The position numbers were made by a program, and so were the translations under genes. Positions 34,001 to 41,548 of a DNA stretch of 59,466 nucleotides are shown here, one piece after another (within the stretch, counting starts at the first letter, position 1; each line of letters begins with the position of its first letter). The notes under the pieces are model-generated. The model worked only from the letters and a program-made list of their open reading frames with translations. It made no database searches and was not told the origin of the DNA. The stretch is from Mycoplasmatota bacterium (GTDB taxonomy: Bacteria; Bacillota_I; Bacilli_A; Izemoplasmatales; Hujiaoplasmataceae): assembly GCA_027859085.1 (NCBI GenBank), contig JAQIBJ010000021.1, forward strand, positions 1-59,466, in the 5' to 3' direction.

Positions 34001-35546
34001 GATTGACTTGATTAGATATTCCATATTTTTTATAGTTATAATCCATGAAGCCTAAATCAAATTCTGCATTATGCGCCACCAAGATTGTGCCTTTAGAAAA
34101 ATTATAGAAATCTTCTAAAACTGATTTTACACTTGGTTTCCCATTGACCATGGATTGAGTAATACCAGTTAACTTCGTTGTAAATGGTGAAATCGGAATG
34201 CCTGGGTCAATTAATTCGCCAAACTCACCTAGGATAGCCCCGTTTTTAACTTTAATCGCACCAATCTCTATAAGTTCATCTTGGCTGACACTTAAACCAG
34301 TGGTTTCAATATCGAATATAACAAAGGTAACATCACTTAATAACCTGTCATCTTGTCCTCTTGTGATGGTGATTTCTTCATCATTAACATAGGTCATTTC
34401 TACTCCGTATAGAGGTTTAACACCACTATTTTTAATTGCACCTTCAAGAATTGGAAAAGACTGAACAGAGCCAGTATCACTAATACCCATGGCCGTGTGT
34501 TCCCATTTTTCAGCTCTTTCAAGATACTCTAATACATCGTTCACTCCGTCAAGCGCAGACATTTTTGTATGCATATGCAATTCAACACGTTTTTTAGGAG
34601 CGTCATCTATCCTTAAGTCTTTTGATAAGACTTTGTTAGAATGTGCTAAATTGATAACATGTAAAACAGTTTCACCAATATAATTATCATATAAAGCAAA
34701 ACTCTTAACGATTAGGCCCATACCAACTTTTATCGATTTATAAAAATTCATATCCATTGGTCTAATATTTCTTTTCATCACATAAACTGAATCTGCTTGA
34801 TTCGTGACAATGAATTTTGCAGTTGCTTTGTTATTAGATTCATTTATTTCAGCATAAACACAAACACCTTTTACATTAAATAATGCTTTACCAGCATTGC
34901 GTTCTTTAAATTCTTCTAAGTCCATATCAGTTTTTGGTAATTCATTGATTTCTGTAAAATCATGAATGTTATTAGAATCATTTAGATAAATGTATTCAAT
35001 TGATTCTTGAGAAATCACTTGTTTATTTTGTTCAATAAATTTTTGTGTATTCTTCTTAATTTCTTCTTCTATAGAAGATTGATTATCGTCGATTAATACT
35101 TCGATAGAAAGTTCAAAACCTAATTTTTGTAATTGTGTTTCAATGATATTTCTATATGTCGAAGGTGTAATGGCGCCTTTAGGGACATATATTTTTATCC
35201 CGTCATCTTCTATGTCTTTTGGATACGTTTTTAAAGGTGAAATCCTTTTATCATTTTCAGAAAGTAAATCAATCGCATAATCATAATAATCTAAAATTTC
35301 TCCATCAATTTCTTTAAAATGAACTTTAAAATCAAGCATATGAATACTTGGATAAATATCCTTTAACTTCTGTAATTGTGTAATAAAATGTCTAAAATGA
35401 AATACGGGGATTACTTTATCAAAAACAAAAGAAAAAAACCAAGTTTTATTGACCTGATCAACTTCTAAATATTCTATATATCCATAATCCTCAACAATCT
35501 GATCGTCGAGTTCAATTTCATTTAATAATTTAGTTAATTTTTTCAA
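31083..35546 (-). CDS. polC: DNA polymerase III alpha subunit, PolC type
   Basis: Main replicative polymerase of low-GC Gram-positives. In order: an N-terminal domain and OB fold (about 1-315), a PHP domain (MHTKMSALDGVND near 325) split by an intact DnaQ-type 3'-5' exonuclease (VIFDIETTGLS near 407, AHNAEFDLGF near 495), a zinc-binding CPNC/CPVC region near 910-950, the catalytic core (PDIDLNFSGD near 985) and C-terminal fingers, ending in a probable clamp-binding QVSIFDI. The frame is open from 35588, but that stretch contains the -10 of its promoter; GGAG lies 8 nt before the TTG at 35546, so the protein is 1487 aa. Proofreading residues look intact. Confidence 0.97.
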   Translation of the reverse strand: MKKLTKLLNEIELDDQIVEDYGYIEYLEVDQVNKTWFFSFVFDKVIPVFHFRHFITQLQKLKDIYPSIHMLDFKVHFKEIDGEILDYYDYAIDLLSENDKRISPLKTYPKDIEDDGIKIYVPKGAITPSTYRNIIETQLQKLGFELSIEVLIDDNQSSIEEEIKKNTQKFIEQNKQVISQESIEYIYLNDSNNIHDFTEINELPKTDMDLEEFKERNAGKALFNVKGVCVYAEINESNNKATAKFIVTNQADSVYVMKRNIRPMDMNFYKSIKVGMGLIVKSFALYDNYIGETVLHVINLAHSNKVLSKDLRIDDAPKKRVELHMHTKMSALDGVNDVLEYLERAEKWEHTAMGISDTGSVQSFPILEGAIKNSGVKPLYGVEMTYVNDEEITITRGQDDRLLSDVTFVIFDIETTGLSVSQDELIEIGAIKVKNGAILGEFGELIDPGIPISPFTTKLTGITQSMVNGKPSVKSVLEDFYNFSKGTILVAHNAEFDLGFMDYNYKKYGISNQVNPSIDTLNLAKVLIPERTRFGLDSLSRYFKVRLENHHRAVNDAKATNEIFLHLLKQLRKNGFQKFSDLNLMLDQSDTFKFPFPKQINLLVRQQKGLKNLYKILSEGLTTYFDRGAKITKSYLDKHREGILVSSGGYDSQFFDIALNKTRRELVKAAKYYDYLEVPPVSHFIYLEDERPNWMHVIQKVIKNIVDVGKELNIPVVATGDVHHLDPQDLMYREILINTPLVGGGGFHSLYRRKKKPNQFYMTTEEMLKEFEFLGEETAYEIVVTNSNAIADMVDDIQIIPDELAAPTDEFLAEQGIPSISKKVEKMVHDKVIELYGKQMPELVKNRVDKELGNIIKHKFSTVYYISHLLVKKSLEDGYLVGSRGSVGSSFVATLMDITEVNPLPPHYVCPNCHFTAFKKTEDELKQYGENDFEKENKQLLSETDCGWDLPTQNCPVCQTPLKRDGHDIPFETFLGFNGDKVPDIDLNFSGDYQGIVHEYIRKLFGKNHAFRGGTISTCASRTSFAMVNEYYKKLNIRREKQGKEKIQIRRAEMERLSLGIEGSKRTSGQHPGGIVVVPNNRDIYDFTPVQYPGDSKEKSWKTTHYEYHSIESNLFKLDVLGHDDPTMIRYLMDLVTEYNEDVPFDNPKDIPVDDNDVYRLLSGTDIINLTKDDLQSDVASYGVPELGTSFVRGMLSESKPKSFAELVKISGLSHGTDVWYGNSHSLVTGREKRFGKLDFKDIIGCRDDIMVDLMAWGMKPTLAFEIMEFVRKGKAARNPEKWSRYADLMKESNVPEWYIWSCSKIKYMFPKAHATAYILMAMRIAWFKLYKPIYFYAAYFSKRATSFDVDVLYQNEVGIINKISEIKSAGNSASNKEKDLLTTLEVALEMVKRGFTFKPIDLYQSKAREFVISEDKKSLILPFIVMDSMGEKAAHSVVEAREEREFISKEDVKQRTKLSKVLFEKLDDLGTFDGMINKNQVSIFDI

Positions 35547-35570
35547 AATATCATCTCCATTATTAGAAAT

Positions 35571-35579
35571 ATTATACCA
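35571..35579 (-). promoter_or_regulatory. polC promoter (extended -10)
   Basis: Minus-strand TGG followed by TATAAT (35571-35576); no clear -35. It falls inside the longest polC frame, which argues for the TTG start at 35546. Confidence 0.55.
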
Positions 35580-35670
35580 TAATTCCAATGATAATATTTT
35601 GTAAATTTCAGGATATTTATTTAATAAATATATACGCTAATAATTTACTATATAACAAAAACTTTTCCTG

Positions 35671-35705
35671 CAAAAAAAAACAACCAAATTATTCAAATTT
35701 GGCTG
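35671..35705 (-). terminator. terminator of gmk-rpoZ
   Basis: CAGCCAAATT / AATTTGGTTG stem with one G-U pair, overlapping the rpoZ stop, followed by nine U on the minus strand. Confidence 0.85.
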
Positions 35706-36033
35706 TAACTTTTCCTGCTAATATTTCTTCTAGTGCTTTACCAACTGGTTTTACACATTTATTATCTACTGAAGAGTGATTGGTTTTTTTAATTATTTTA
35801 GCGCGTTTAGCAGCAATATATGCTAGTTTGTATTTAGAATCAATAACTTCTAACAAATTATCAATTGAAGGGTATCTTAACCCATCTTGATTTTTTAGTT
35901 TTTCTGGTTCTTCTTCTTCATCATCTACAAACCCGCCAAAATTATAATCTCCGAAACGGTTTCCTTTTGCTGGTATGTATTTTAAGTCTTTTTTCATTTC
36001 TTGTAGTTTTTCAACGTCTTTATCTTTAATCAT
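35689..36033 (-). CDS. rpoZ: RNA polymerase omega subunit with acidic N-terminal extension
   Basis: Residues 52-114 match the omega subunit: RYPSIDNLLEVIDSKYKLAY, then the KRAKII helix and KPVGKALEEILAGKV. The Firmicutes protein normally begins right at M-(L/I)-YPSID and has about 65-70 aa; here about 50 extra residues precede it, basic first (KDKDVEKLQEMKKDLKY) then acidic (DDEEEEPEK). GGAGG lies 8 nt before the ATG at 36033, so the extension is translated. Located 2 nt after gmk, the standard pair. Confidence 0.9.
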   Translation of the reverse strand: MIKDKDVEKLQEMKKDLKYIPAKGNRFGDYNFGGFVDDEEEEPEKLKNQDGLRYPSIDNLLEVIDSKYKLAYIAAKRAKIIKKTNHSSVDNKCVKPVGKALEEILAGKVTAKFE

Positions 36034-36035
36034 TT

Positions 36036-36653
36036 TTATTCCTCCATTAGTTTATAATACTTATGAATTGAACGCTCTGTTTTCGCGTGTTCAGCCCGAA
36101 TGATTGCATAAATTCTATCTGCAGCATTTTCAACTTCATCATTTACAACAATATAGTCGTATTTATATGCCAAGCCAAATTCTCTTTCAGCTTTACTAAT
36201 ACGTTCTTGAATCTTCGATACTTCTTCTGTCCCTCTAATCTTTAATCTGTCTAGTAAAGATTTTTTTGAAGGTGGAACGATAAAGATAAATATCGCTTCA
36301 GGCATTCTTTCTCTAACTTGTAATGCACCTTGAACTTCAATTTCGATAATGACTTCTTTGCCTTTATCCATTTGATTTTCAATATAGTCAATCGGTGTTC
36401 CGTAATATTCTCCGACAAATTCAGCGTACTCTAAAAATCCATTATTTTGAATTCTTTCTTCAAATTCCTCACGACTCACAAAAAAATAATCAACGCCATC
36501 AACTTCACCGAGTCGCGGCTTCCTTGTGGTCATTGACACTGAGTAAACAAAGTTATTATCAGGAATTTTAAATAAAGCTTTTCTAATGGTTCCTTTACCG
36601 ACACCAGATGGTCCGCTAATGACAACCAATAAGCCTCTTTCATTTAACTTCAG
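36036..36653 (-). CDS. gmk: guanylate kinase, probable CTG start
   Basis: Phosphorylates GMP to GDP. P-loop SGPSGVGKGT, the GMP-binding SMTTRKPR and DYFFVSREEF, and the IEVQGA segment are present. The first conventional in-frame start is TTG at 36629, which would begin MVVISGPSG and drop the usual leading residues. Upstream, GGAGG (36661-36665) lies 7 nt before an in-frame CTG at 36653, giving xKLNERGLLVVISGPSG, which matches family N-termini such as Bacillus MKERGLLIVLSGPSG. I therefore start at CTG (205 aa); ATT at 36656 is a less likely alternative. Transcribed with rpoZ. Confidence 0.85.
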   Translation of the reverse strand: MKLNERGLLVVISGPSGVGKGTIRKALFKIPDNNFVYSVSMTTRKPRLGEVDGVDYFFVSREEFEERIQNNGFLEYAEFVGEYYGTPIDYIENQMDKGKEVIIEIEVQGALQVRERMPEAIFIFIVPPSKKSLLDRLKIRGTEEVSKIQERISKAEREFGLAYKYDYIVVNDEVENAADRIYAIIRAEHAKTERSIHKYYKLMEE

Positions 36654-36680
36654 AATAACCCCTCCATTAAAATAATGATT

Positions 36681-36708
36681 ATTGTATATCTTACCATAAA
36701 AAAGTCAA
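36681..36708 (-). promoter_or_regulatory. gmk-rpoZ promoter
   Basis: Minus-strand -35 TTGACT (36703-36708), 16-bp spacer, -10 TACAAT (36681-36686). Confidence 0.65.
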
Positions 36709-36759
36709 ATAGTAAAACTTTTTAGTTAAAATCTTTGACTAAAGATATTGTTTAATCTA

Positions 36760-36768
36760 TGTTATAAT
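36760..36768 (+). promoter_or_regulatory. rqcH promoter (extended -10)
   Basis: TGT followed by TATAAT (36763-36768). The nearest TTGACT (36735-36740) is 22 bp away, too far for a normal -35. Confidence 0.5.
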
Positions 36769-36805
36769 AGATTTTAGATTAAATGTAAGATTATGGGGGC
36801 TTATT

Positions 36806-38470
36806 ATGAGCGTTGATGGAAGATTTATTAAATATTTAGGTATAGAACTAAACCAAGACTTAACTAATGGAAAAGTTCAAAAAATTTCTCAAATATCTAA
36901 CACCGATTTTTTGTTTAATATTCGAGCAAATAGCGAAAATAAATACTTGTATTTATCGCTTTCAACCTCTGTCGCAAGAATACATTTGATTGAAAAACCT
37001 AAAGAGAAGTTTGATGCGCCTGGTGGCTTTTGTATGTTTTTAAGAAAACATATCGAAGGTGGTGTCATCAGTCAAATTCAATCACTAAATAATGACAGAA
37101 TTTTCGAAATCACTGTCTCAAATGTTAATGACATTGGTGATTTAGAAACCTATAAGATGATTATTGAGTTATTTGGTCGTTACGCAAACTTAATCATCCT
37201 TGATGATAAAGATAAAGTATTAAATGCATATAAGCATATTCATCCATTTGATAATGTCGATAGAACGATTGTTAATGGAATTACGTATGAAATACCAAAA
37301 GATGATAAGATTGATCCTGAAGATTTAGATAAGATTAAAACCTTTTTCTCAAAAGACAACCTTGATCACCGTGACATCATCAACAATATTAGAGGCGTTT
37401 CGCCGTTGCTTGCCAAAGCAATCTTGAAAAAAGCGAATTTCATTCCGACACAATTATTTGATAGTTACAAAAATCTTATGAATATGCCAATAAAACCTAC
37501 TTTAAAAGAAGGAAAAAAACAATTCTTCTATTTCGTTGATATCTTTGAAGACAATCAACGTTATTTTGATTCATTATCATTATTATTAGAACACTACTAC
37601 CATGAACAAACCGATAAAGAAAAAGTCAAACAAATTCATAAATACTTGTCTAACTTTGCCAAAAATCAAGTCAATAAGTATAGGAATAAATTAGAGAAAT
37701 TAACAAAAGATTTAAAAAACGCACAAAACAATGAGATATATCGTATGAAAGGCGATGTTTTAATTCAAGACCAACATAAGATTAAACCTACCGATTACGA
37801 ATACACAGGTTTTTCTTATGAATTAGATAAAGAATTGACTATTGATTTAGACAGAAGATTAACCATCATTGAAAATGCAAATAAGTTTTATAAACGTTAT
37901 AAGAAACTTAAAACAGCCATCAAACATTTAAACAAACAAATTATTCTAACAAAACATAAACTCAATTACTTCATTAGTCTTAAACAACAAATTAATAATA
38001 ATTATAATCTTAAAGACTTAAAAGAAATTAGAGTCGAATTAATTGAGCTCAAATACTTTCCTAAAAAGAAAACCAAAAAACAAAAGAAAAAACAAAAACT
38101 GAACTATGAAACATTTGTGGATGAATTAGATATTATGATATTAGTCGGTAAAAATAATTTACAAAATAACTATTTAACCCATAAACACGCTAGAAAAAAG
38201 GATATGTGGTTCCATGTTCAAAATCAAAGTGGTTCTCATGTCATTGTTCAAAGCAAAGATTTAACTGAGTCAACCATTCGCAACGCAGCAAACTTAGCTG
38301 CTTATTATTCAAAAAGTCAAAAATCTAGTTCAGTCGCAGTTGATTATACATTGGTTAAGAATATCAAAAAGATACCTGGAGAATTAGGATCATTTGTCTC
38401 TTATACAAATCAAAAAACTATTTATATTGATCCGGATATTTCTTTAATTCATAATTTAAAAAAATTATAA
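36806..38470 (+). CDS. rqcH: ribosome-associated quality control factor RqcH (NEMF/FbpA family)
   Basis: Binds stalled 50S-peptidyl-tRNA and directs Ala-tail addition to the nascent chain. The 554-aa protein has the NFACT-N domain (1-180), HhH (about 185-240), a long coiled coil (about 265-400) and NFACT-R (about 430-540; HKHARKKDMWFHVQ). Asp97-Arg98 (NNDRIF) fall at the same numbers as the tRNA-binding DR pair of Bacillus RqcH. Older annotations call it fibronectin-binding protein. SD GGGGG before ATG. Divergent from gmk, near which yloA also lies in Bacillus. Confidence 0.95.
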   Translation: MSVDGRFIKYLGIELNQDLTNGKVQKISQISNTDFLFNIRANSENKYLYLSLSTSVARIHLIEKPKEKFDAPGGFCMFLRKHIEGGVISQIQSLNNDRIFEITVSNVNDIGDLETYKMIIELFGRYANLIILDDKDKVLNAYKHIHPFDNVDRTIVNGITYEIPKDDKIDPEDLDKIKTFFSKDNLDHRDIINNIRGVSPLLAKAILKKANFIPTQLFDSYKNLMNMPIKPTLKEGKKQFFYFVDIFEDNQRYFDSLSLLLEHYYHEQTDKEKVKQIHKYLSNFAKNQVNKYRNKLEKLTKDLKNAQNNEIYRMKGDVLIQDQHKIKPTDYEYTGFSYELDKELTIDLDRRLTIIENANKFYKRYKKLKTAIKHLNKQIILTKHKLNYFISLKQQINNNYNLKDLKEIRVELIELKYFPKKKTKKQKKKQKLNYETFVDELDIMILVGKNNLQNNYLTHKHARKKDMWFHVQNQSGSHVIVQSKDLTESTIRNAANLAAYYSKSQKSSSVAVDYTLVKNIKKIPGELGSFVSYTNQKTIYIDPDISLIHNLKKL

Positions 38471-38473
38471 AAT

Positions 38474-38502
38474 AATCCCCCAAATTTTGGGGGATTTTCT
38501 TT
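38474..38502. terminator. bidirectional terminator between rqcH and thrS
   Basis: AATCCCCC / GGGGGATT stem extended by AAATTT in the loop, followed by TTTTCTTTA on the plus side; genes converge here. Confidence 0.85.
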
Positions 38503-40405
38503 ATGCTTTATCAGCGATTTCTTTTTTAATAAGATTAATAAATTCTTGAGTTTTTACAGTCGTTTGTTTTTTCTCACCATAACGTCTGTAAGTGACTTCT
38601 CCTGCTTCAACTTCATTATCACCTACTACGATTTGGTAAGGAATCTTTTTGGTTTGAGCTTCTCTAATCTTATAACCAAGTTTTTCATCTCTATCATCTA
38701 ACTTCACTCTTATTTTTTCTGAAGATAATTTTTCAACCAAGTCTTTAGAAAAAACTAAATGGTAATCGTTATTCACTGGAATAACTTCAACTTGAACTGG
38801 TGCCATCCAAGTTGGAAATGCCCCAGCATAATGTTCAATTAAGATACCAATAAATCTTTCAATAGATCCATATAATGCTCTATGAAGCATTACTGGTCTT
38901 TGTTTTTCACCTTCATCATTGATATATGTTAAGTCAAATCTTTCAGGTAAATTCATATCTAATTGAATCGTTCCACATTGCCAAATTCTTTTCATAGAAT
39001 CTTTTAATTTGAAATCCAGTTTTGGCCCATAAAATGCACCATCTCCTTCATTGACAACATATTCTTGCCCCATTGCATCTAAAGCATCCGCAAGTGCTTT
39101 TTCCGATTTGTCCCAAGTTGCAATTTCGCCAATGTATTTATCCTCAGGTCTGGTTGAAAGTTCAATATGGTATTCTAAATCAAAGACACTATACATATAG
39201 TCATATAATTTTACAAGTTCAATGATTTCATCCTTAATCATACCTTCTGTCATATAAATATGAGCGTCATCTTGTGTAAAGTTTCTCACTCTGAATAAAC
39301 CATTCAAAGCACCACTTGCTTCATGGCGATGTACTAAACCTAGTTCTCCAACTTTTAGTGGAAAATCTTTATAAGAATGTAGGTCTCTTTTATAGACCAA
39401 AATACCACCTGGGCAGTTCATTGGTTTTACTGCGAATTCTTTTTCATCAATTTTAGACGTGTACATATTTTCATGGTAGTTTTTCCAATGTCCAGAAATT
39501 TCCCATAGTTCTTTATTTAACATAATTGGTGTTTGAATTAAGTCATAACCCGCTTTTATGTGAGTGTCATACCAAAAGTTCTCAAGTTCGCGGCGTAAAA
39601 TCATACCATTTGGTAACCAAAAAGGAAATCCTGGTCCATATTCACTTAACATAAACAAATCAAGTTCCTTACCTAATTTACGGTGATCTCTTTTCTTTCT
39701 TTCTTCTAGTACTCTTAGATGTTCATTTAAATCTTCTTTAGAAAAGAACGCTGTTCCATAAACTCGTGTTAATTGTTTGTTGTCACTATTTCCACGCCAA
39801 TAGGCACCCGCTAAACTTAATAATTTAAAATTTTTAATCCATTTAGTTCCTGGTAAATGGGGACCACGACATAAATCAGTAAAATAATCTTGCGCATAAA
39901 TACTAATTTCTTCATCTTTAGGTAGACCTTTAATTAATTCAACTTTGTACTCATCATTTTTAAATTTTTCTAATGCTTCGTCATAGGATAATACAGAACG
40001 TTTGATCTGAGCATTTTGAGAAGCAATTTTTTTCATTGCTTTTTCAATTGTTACTAAATCTGATTCAGTTAAAACATCATCTCCTAAATCAATGTCATAA
40101 TAAAAACCATCTTCAATATTTGGTCCAACACCAAATTTAGCTTTCGGATATAGTTTCTTTACAGCTTCAGCTAATAAATGGGCAGTTGAATGTCTTAAAA
40201 CTTCTAAAGTTTCTTCATCTTTCTCAGTTAAAAAAGCGACTTCGGAATCTTTACTAATCACTCTATTCATATCCATTAATTTGCCATCAACTTTAGCCAC
40301 TAAACTTTTCTTTCTTAAAGATATCGAAATATCATTGGCTATTTCAGATAGCTTTTTTGGTTCATCATAAGTTAATATTGATCCATCAGGTAAAGTTATA
40401 TTCAT
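38501..40405 (-). CDS. thrS: threonyl-tRNA synthetase
   Basis: Class II synthetase of 634 aa with the full bacterial layout: TGS domain (1-62), editing domain (HSTAHLLAEAVKKLYP near 72, zinc-site-like HxxxH, and CRGPHL near 179), class II core (motif 2 region FRVRNFTQDDAHIY near 368, MNCPGG with zinc Cys near 328) and C-terminal anticodon-binding domain (about 535-634). SD AAGGAGG. Preceded by a T-box leader, so synthesis should rise when tRNA-Thr is uncharged. Confidence 0.98.
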   Translation of the reverse strand: MNITLPDGSILTYDEPKKLSEIANDISISLRKKSLVAKVDGKLMDMNRVISKDSEVAFLTEKDEETLEVLRHSTAHLLAEAVKKLYPKAKFGVGPNIEDGFYYDIDLGDDVLTESDLVTIEKAMKKIASQNAQIKRSVLSYDEALEKFKNDEYKVELIKGLPKDEEISIYAQDYFTDLCRGPHLPGTKWIKNFKLLSLAGAYWRGNSDNKQLTRVYGTAFFSKEDLNEHLRVLEERKKRDHRKLGKELDLFMLSEYGPGFPFWLPNGMILRRELENFWYDTHIKAGYDLIQTPIMLNKELWEISGHWKNYHENMYTSKIDEKEFAVKPMNCPGGILVYKRDLHSYKDFPLKVGELGLVHRHEASGALNGLFRVRNFTQDDAHIYMTEGMIKDEIIELVKLYDYMYSVFDLEYHIELSTRPEDKYIGEIATWDKSEKALADALDAMGQEYVVNEGDGAFYGPKLDFKLKDSMKRIWQCGTIQLDMNLPERFDLTYINDEGEKQRPVMLHRALYGSIERFIGILIEHYAGAFPTWMAPVQVEVIPVNNDYHLVFSKDLVEKLSSEKIRVKLDDRDEKLGYKIREAQTKKIPYQIVVGDNEVEAGEVTYRRYGEKKQTTVKTQEFINLIKKEIADKA

Positions 40406-40423
40406 TTTTCTTCCTCCTTAAAA

Positions 40424-40617
40424 ATAAAAAAACGCCCCTTTTACAAAGGGCGAAATAATCGCGGTACCACCTTAATTTATACCTTAAACCGTTAACGCCT
40501 GGTACGTGCTTTATTAAAGCAAACTCCAAGGTAGTAACTACTATTGTTGATTCAATGGCTCACACCGTCCCATTGTCGCTTAAATCAAGTCAATAATAAT
40601 TTTGTCCTCTTCTTCGT
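40424..40617 (-). ncRNA. T-box leader of thrS
   Basis: T-box core AAGGTGGTACCGCG lies at about 40461-40474. The distal stem I loop reads GGGACGGTGTGAGCC. The right side of stem I has TTACTACC, containing Thr codons ACU and ACC as specifier candidates. A terminator (CGCCCTTT / AAAGGGGCG plus seven U, 40426-40452) precedes the thrS RBS. Confidence 0.92.
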
Positions 40618-40627
40618 TTCTAATTCT

Positions 40628-40655
40628 ATTATACGATTGTTTTAAAATTTGTCAA
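40628..40655 (-). promoter_or_regulatory. thrS promoter
   Basis: Consensus -35 TTGACA (40650-40655), 16-bp spacer, -10 TATAAT (40628-40633) on the minus strand. The -35 overlaps the dnaI stop codon. Confidence 0.8.
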
Positions 40656-41548
40656 GATATACGTGGCATATCTTTTAAGATAAATTCTTGTGTCATTCTT
40701 CTTATACGTTGAATAATTCTTAAAGCACTGACTGTTTCATGTCTGGCATCAGAATCTTTGATAACTTTCATCAATTCATCAACTTTGAAATTGCTTGATA
40801 AAAATGTTGGTTTATTATCAAGTAAACGATGTTGTAATATTGAACCTAAGACTTCATCTCTAATAAACTTAGAAAAATATTCTCCACCGATATCATCTAA
40901 GAATAATATATCAATTGATTTTAACTTTCTAATTTTTTGTTCTAAATCTCCTGTACCAATGCTTGATTTTAATTCTCTGACCAAGTCAGGATAATAAGCA
41001 AAGATGATTTTATAATCTTCTTTGGCGAGTTCATTTGCTAAAGCAGCCAAAATATATGTTTTTCCAGAACCATATTCGCCTGAAATATACATCCCTTTCA
41101 TGAAATGATTTTTATCAAATTTCTTTAAAAACTCAAGAATGTATCTGTGAATTGCTTTTCTGCTTTCGCCAATTAAATCCAGGTCTTCTAATGACGCTTC
41201 AAAGATTCTTTTTGGAATATATAAAGCATTGATGTTATTGGCTGAATTTGATTGATTGTATCTGCATCTTGAATATTCTATTTGAATGCGATGGTTATAA
41301 TATGTAAGATGCGGTGTGAATCCAGTGGTTTTTAATCGACACTCTTCAATACTTTCGCATTGATTACATATTTCTCTTTCTTCTTTATATGTCAAGAACA
41401 CATGACTTGCCTTGATGATTTGTTCTCTGGTTAAATCATGATCCATGATGAATTTCTTGATGATTGTATCAGACATAAACTCATCAATTAATTGATCATA
41501 ATCTATGGGTTTATCAAAAGCTTTTAAATAATCTTCTGCTTTTTTCAT
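40652..41548 (-). CDS. dnaI: primosomal helicase loader DnaI
   Basis: AAA+ ATPase that loads the replicative helicase. The N-terminal domain has a zinc-site pattern (CNQC, C in EECRLK, then H and C in the next 35 residues) at about 78-125. The C-terminal AAA+ domain has Walker A GEYGSGKTY near residue 165 and Walker B FLDDIGGE near 225. 298 aa. ATG overlaps the dnaB stop by 4 nt with GAGGAG upstream. Order polA-mutM-coaE-dnaB-dnaI-thrS is as in Bacillus minus some genes. Confidence 0.96.
   Translation of the reverse strand: MKKAEDYLKAFDKPIDYDQLIDEFMSDTIIKKFIMDHDLTREQIIKASHVFLTYKEEREICNQCESIEECRLKTTGFTPHLTYYNHRIQIEYSRCRYNQSNSANNINALYIPKRIFEASLEDLDLIGESRKAIHRYILEFLKKFDKNHFMKGMYISGEYGSGKTYILAALANELAKEDYKIIFAYYPDLVRELKSSIGTGDLEQKIRKLKSIDILFLDDIGGEYFSKFIRDEVLGSILQHRLLDNKPTFLSSNFKVDELMKVIKDSDARHETVSALRIIQRIRRMTQEFILKDMPRIS

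Noticed and set aside
31083-35588. PolC starting at 35588
   Set aside because: The first 14 codons contain the TATAAT of its promoter and have no RBS; GGAG precedes the TTG at 35546.
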